Made by a program: the position numbers and the translations under genes. Positions 61,254 to 64,000 of a stretch of DNA of 64,000 nucleotides are shown here, in pieces. Source of the DNA: Paraburkholderia lacunae (GTDB lineage: Bacteria; Pseudomonadota; Gammaproteobacteria; Burkholderiales; Burkholderiaceae). Numbering within the stretch: the first letter of the stretch is position 1; each line of letters starts with the position of its first letter. The notes below the pieces were generated by a model, which was not told the origin of the DNA, ran no database searches, and saw only the letters and a program-made list of their open reading frames with translations. The stretch covers positions 310,001 to 374,000 of the forward strand of contig NZ_QHKS01000004.1 of NCBI RefSeq assembly GCF_003353175.1. The letters run 5' to 3'.

Positions 61254-62410
61254 GATGCCTGCGCCCCTTGCCAGGTCTGCAGCAGTCCGTGCCTCGCCAG
61301 GGTGCTCCGCAAACGCGGCTGATCCGCTTGCAACGAGAGCGAATCCGCGAGCTCGATCAGCGGCAATATCCGCCTCCTGACCTTTTCGACATGGTTCTGC
61401 GCGATATCCGCGATTCGATGATTGAGATACGGGTTGAGAAACCGCTCACGCACGCTCGCGATATAACACTCGGCGCGACTACGCAAATCCATCGCGGCGA
61501 ATACCTCAAGGACTTCTTCCTGCCACACTGCCTCAATTCCATCACGCAGCCGTACATCGTTCATCGCGTCGAGAACCGTTTCGGACGAGGCGCGGCGCTC
61601 GTTGAGCCACTGCTCGGCCAGCCAGGTATGGACCAGATTGAGGAAGAACAATTTCAACCGCTCGTAACTGCGCAAATCGTCCGTGAGTATGATGTTCTCG
61701 TGTGCGCATGGAAGTTGCATGCCGTCGCGGCGTTCGATTGCCCACAGCGCATAGGGCTCGGCTACCGCGCCGACCGGATCGATTGGCTCGGATACGATCC
61801 GGTCGACCAGGGAGTTCACCCAGACGCAGTGCTCCTGCAAATAGCCCACGAAGGCTTGAGGGAGCGCCCATTGTTGGGCCAGACCGAGCACGACGTCCCG
61901 AAGGGTGTCGCCATTGTTCGCAACGAGTTCACACGGAAAGACTGACACACCGGCACCGGGCCTCTCGCGCCATCGTGCATGAAGCAACGTCAGCAGTTTG
62001 GCGGGATAACTGTGCGGCGCCTGCGCAGTGTTCGCCAGTACGGCTGCCGAATCACGCTCGTCGAGCCGATAGCCTGTATCACCCGTGTTCGATACGATTA
62101 CGCGGACGTCTTCGATCGTCGCGCGTCGGACCGCAGCCCAGTCTTGATCGGCAGCCCATGCCGTGCGTATGGCGTGGCATTCGATCGTCTTGTCCACGAC
62201 CGAGCCGCCTTCCACGCCGCGAATTTTCACGGGGTAACTGCCCGCTTGCGAGAGCGCAGCGACTCGCACGCGGCTTGATGGATTCCCGGTCGTCTGCACG
62301 ACACTGATGCCGCCGATCGCATCTCCACGCTCGAGTGCCTGAGACACGAACAGCGCGACGTGAGCCAGCAGGAATCGGCTCGTGCCAAACTGAAGTATAG
62401 GTTCGCTCAT
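61250..62410 (-). CDS. uxaB: Mannitol dehydrogenase-family oxidoreductase (UxaB-like tagaturonate reductase)
   Basis: A 386-residue NAD-dependent enzyme resembling tagaturonate reductase: ILQFGTSRFLLAHVALFVSQ, IVSNTGDTGYRL, SYPAKLLTLLHARW, SVFPCELVANNGDTLRDVVL and the lysine-bearing SYERLKLFFLNLVHTWLAE. E. coli UxaB has 483 residues; this protein ends about 100 residues earlier. Start at ATG 62,410; the longer frame to 62,449 overlaps the next gene. It should reduce D-tagaturonate to D-altronate. Between the LgoD-like dehydrogenase and uxaA. Confidence 0.85.
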   Translation of the reverse strand: MSEPILQFGTSRFLLAHVALFVSQALERGDAIGGISVVQTTGNPSSRVRVAALSQAGSYPVKIRGVEGGSVVDKTIECHAIRTAWAADQDWAAVRRATIEDVRVIVSNTGDTGYRLDERDSAAVLANTAQAPHSYPAKLLTLLHARWRERPGAGVSVFPCELVANNGDTLRDVVLGLAQQWALPQAFVGYLQEHCVWVNSLVDRIVSEPIDPVGAVAEPYALWAIERRDGMQLPCAHENIILTDDLRSYERLKLFFLNLVHTWLAEQWLNERRASSETVLDAMNDVRLRDGIEAVWQEEVLEVFAAMDLRSRAECYIASVRERFLNPYLNHRIADIAQNHVEKVRRRILPLIELADSLSLQADQPRLRSTLARHGLLQTWQGAQAS

Positions 62411-62442
62411 CCTTCCCGTCCTGATTGGTCCGACGCCACCGG

Positions 62443-63453
62443 TCAGCACTCCACCAGCGCCTTCACCACGGTTTGCCCCGGCTCGAGCAGACGCGGAAAC
62501 GCGTCCGGCACTTCCGCAAGCTGCATGCGGTGCGTGTTGAGTGCCTGGTCGGGAATGTGTCCCGCGCGCATCGCCTCGAGCACGGTTTCGAAGTCGACGG
62601 TCGTGGCGTTGCGGCTCGCGAGCAAGGTGGTTTCGCGCTTATGAAACTCGGGGTCCGAGAATGCCACCTGGCCAGGAACGATCGAGATGAGCGTGTATTT
62701 GCCGCCGTGCGCGACAAAGCCAAAGCCGCGGTTCATCGCGTCGATGTTCCCCGTCGCATCGAAGACAGCATCGAAGAACTCGCCGTCTGTCAGCGACGCG
62801 AGCTGCTCCGTATCGTCCGTGCCGACCGCGACGGCGGCGTCCACGCCGAGTTGCGACTCGCAGAATGCGAGGCGGTCGGCACGCGTGTCGAGACAGGTCA
62901 CGGTGGCGCCGCGAAGCTTCGCGAAGATCATCGCGGCCATCCCGATCGGACCCGCTCCGACCACCAGCACCCGCTGGCCAGCCAGGACATCCGCCCGTCG
63001 CACCGCATGCGCCCCGATGGCGAGGAATTCGAGCATCGCTGCCTGATCGAGTGTCACGCCTTCAGCCTTGTGCACGAACTGGGCCGGCACGCTGAGATAC
63101 TCGGTGAGCGCGCCGTCGCGATGCACGCCCAGCACCTTGATGCCGACGCAACAGTTCGTTTTACCCTGGCGGCATGCAACGCAATGCCCGCACGACAAAT
63201 ATGGCATGACGTAGACGCCGTCGCCGGCGGCAAGTCCCGAGTCGGGCTCTGCTTCTACGACCACCGCGGAAAGTTCGTGGCCCATCACGCGCGGGTATTC
63301 CAGATAGGGCTGATTGCCTGTAAAGATGTGAAGGTCGGTGCCGCAAATTCCGACGCGACTGACTCGCAACAGCACTTCGCCCTTTTCGCGCGCGGGTACG
63401 TCGCGCTGTTGTACGCGCAAGACGCCCGGGGATTCGCAAATGACGCTAAGCAT
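62443..63453 (-). CDS. lgoD: Zinc-dependent dehydrogenase, L-galactonate oxidoreductase-like (LgoD/YjjN)
   Basis: A 336-residue medium-chain zinc dehydrogenase. Catalytic Zn: Cys in GICGTDLH and His in GHEL. Structural Zn: CGHC-x-x-CRQG-x-x-NCC. Cofactor fold: VVGAGPIG. The segment FSDPEFHKRETTLLASRNATTVDF resembles E. coli YjjN (LgoD), which oxidises L-galactonate to D-tagaturonate. With UxaB and UxaA downstream it makes the route L-galactonate to tagaturonate to altronate to 2-keto-3-deoxygluconate. Good ribosome binding site (aaaggaaa). Confidence 0.82.
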   Translation of the reverse strand: MLSVICESPGVLRVQQRDVPAREKGEVLLRVSRVGICGTDLHIFTGNQPYLEYPRVMGHELSAVVVEAEPDSGLAAGDGVYVMPYLSCGHCVACRQGKTNCCVGIKVLGVHRDGALTEYLSVPAQFVHKAEGVTLDQAAMLEFLAIGAHAVRRADVLAGQRVLVVGAGPIGMAAMIFAKLRGATVTCLDTRADRLAFCESQLGVDAAVAVGTDDTEQLASLTDGEFFDAVFDATGNIDAMNRGFGFVAHGGKYTLISIVPGQVAFSDPEFHKRETTLLASRNATTVDFETVLEAMRAGHIPDQALNTHRMQLAEVPDAFPRLLEPGQTVVKALVEC

Positions 63454-63488
63454 GGTGGTTTCCTTTTGATCAAGTTAAGTGCGGCGGG

Positions 63489-64000
63489 TCATACGCCGAT
63501 GCGATAGAAACGGCATGCATTGCCACCAAACACGTCGGGGGGTGCGGCAGCGCCAAAAAGACGCTCGCAGTCGTCTTCGCACGCGGACAGCCACTCGCCG
63601 TAATCACCGCGGATTGCTGCGAGGCGCAGCACGGGCCAGTCGCTGCCCCACATCAGCCGTTGCGGGCCAAATAGATCCGCGAGGATGCGAACATACGGAT
63701 GAAGGCGCGCGCGAACCGCTTCGACGTCGGCTGCGGGCCCTGCCTCGGTCCATAGCCCGGAAAGCTTGCAATGCACATTGGGCAGGTGCGCGAGGCGCGT
63801 CATGGCCGAACACCAGGGCTCCCTTTCGTCCGTCGCGATGTGGGGCTTCGCCGCGTGATCGATGACGATCGGCAAATCAGGGTAACGTCGCGCAAACGCG
63901 TACAGCGAGTCGAGATGACGTGGCATGACCAGCGCGTCGAAGCTAAGATCGTGCTCAGTCATCGCCGCGACCGCGCCGTCGAGAGCGGGGTCATCGATCC
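63489..64000 (-). CDS. COG3618 lactonase, 5' part beyond the window
   Basis: About 170 residues of the C-terminal part of an amidohydrolase-2/COG3618 lactonase; the frame is open to the right edge, so the start is outside. Hallmarks: PIVIDHAAKP, CKLSGLWTEAG and MWGSDWPVLR. It shares the family with the rhamnono-lactonase at 11,823 but is clearly a different subfamily. In this context it would open an L-galactono- or L-fucono-lactone and feed the LgoD-like dehydrogenase. First visible gene of the operon; the sugar dehydrogenase is presumably just beyond the edge. Confidence 0.8.
   Translation of the reverse strand, partial: IDDPALDGAVAAMTEHDLSFDALVMPRHLDSLYAFARRYPDLPIVIDHAAKPHIATDEREPWCSAMTRLAHLPNVHCKLSGLWTEAGPAADVEAVRARLHPYVRILADLFGPQRLMWGSDWPVLRLAAIRGDYGEWLSACEDDCERLFGAAAPPDVFGGNACRFYRIGV

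Noticed and set aside
1..64000. tRNA, rRNA or transposase genes
   Set aside because: None was recognised on reading both strands; a covariance-model scan would be decisive but was not available.

Overview
The window is GC-rich chromosomal DNA from a betaproteobacterium of the Burkholderia/Paraburkholderia group. The evidence is protein-level resemblance to that group, non-phosphorylative sugar-acid pathways, an H-NS-like protein with the Burkholderia-type short N-terminus, small secreted proteins ending in C-x-IYFGQ, and a group-typical repeat that has become the C-terminal tail of a transporter ATPase. No rRNA, tRNA, CRISPR array, transposase or phage gene was found. It looks like an accessory, catabolism- and metal-rich part of the genome.

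1-7,000: a secreted subtilisin-like protease lipoprotein, a TPR/glycosyltransferase-like protein, and the nitrate-sensing pair nasT-nasS without nitrate-reduction genes nearby. 7,000-17,350: an L-rhamnose regulon. One minus-strand operon carries rhaM (mutarotase), a COG3618 lactonase and the ABC importer rhaT-rhaP-rhaQ-rhaS. A second carries a 2-keto-3-deoxyrhamnonate dehydrogenase, L-rhamnonate dehydratase and L-rhamnose 1-dehydrogenase. A LysR regulator lies between them, and similar TN11A sites precede both operons. The final hydrolase of the route is not in the window. 17,600-22,970: an aspartate module of LysR regulator, dicarboxylate/amino-acid symporter, tandem-domain Asp/Glu racemase and aspartase, with a perfect TN11A palindrome between the regulator and the symporter.

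23,190-27,640: a CHASE3-GGDEF diguanylate cyclase, a hypothetical protein, a glutamate/aspartate-binding protein gene broken by an internal deletion, a small secreted protein and an H-NS-like protein. 27,800-36,400: metal and oxyanion resistance, with dmeR-dmeF (Co/Ni efflux) and a chromate operon chrB-chrA-SOD-ChrB-like-MFS-YncE that appears to start leaderless from an operator abutting the chrB ATG, followed by a broken histidine-phosphatase gene. 36,650-51,400: envelope proteins (one with an 18-bp repeat array), a dihaem cytochrome c, two HupE/UreJ genes facing a DUF4331-TPR-HupE operon, a cupredoxin, a 1.5-kb stretch with almost no recognisable coding, an anti-sigma-like protein with no sigma factor plus a DUF1571 protein, a CaCA antiporter and an ABM-domain protein.

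51,860-58,810: a J-domain protein, a strong candidate for a ~67-nt sRNA with anti-Shine-Dalgarno motifs, an FMN reductase, a ferritin-like protein, an amidase, a CDP-diacylglycerol diphosphatase and a fatty-acid desaturase. 58,900-64,000: a minus-strand sugar-acid operon of lactonase (cut by the window edge), LgoD-like dehydrogenase, UxaB-like reductase, UxaA altronate dehydratase, a small unknown protein and a RhaM-type mutarotase. It reads as an L-galactose/L-galactonate to 2-keto-3-deoxygluconate route.

The candidates most likely to be undescribed are the sRNA at 52,633-52,700, the DUF4331-TPR-HupE cluster with its facing hupE pair, the L-galactonate-type operon with its small unknown ORF, and the tandem-racemase aspartate module.
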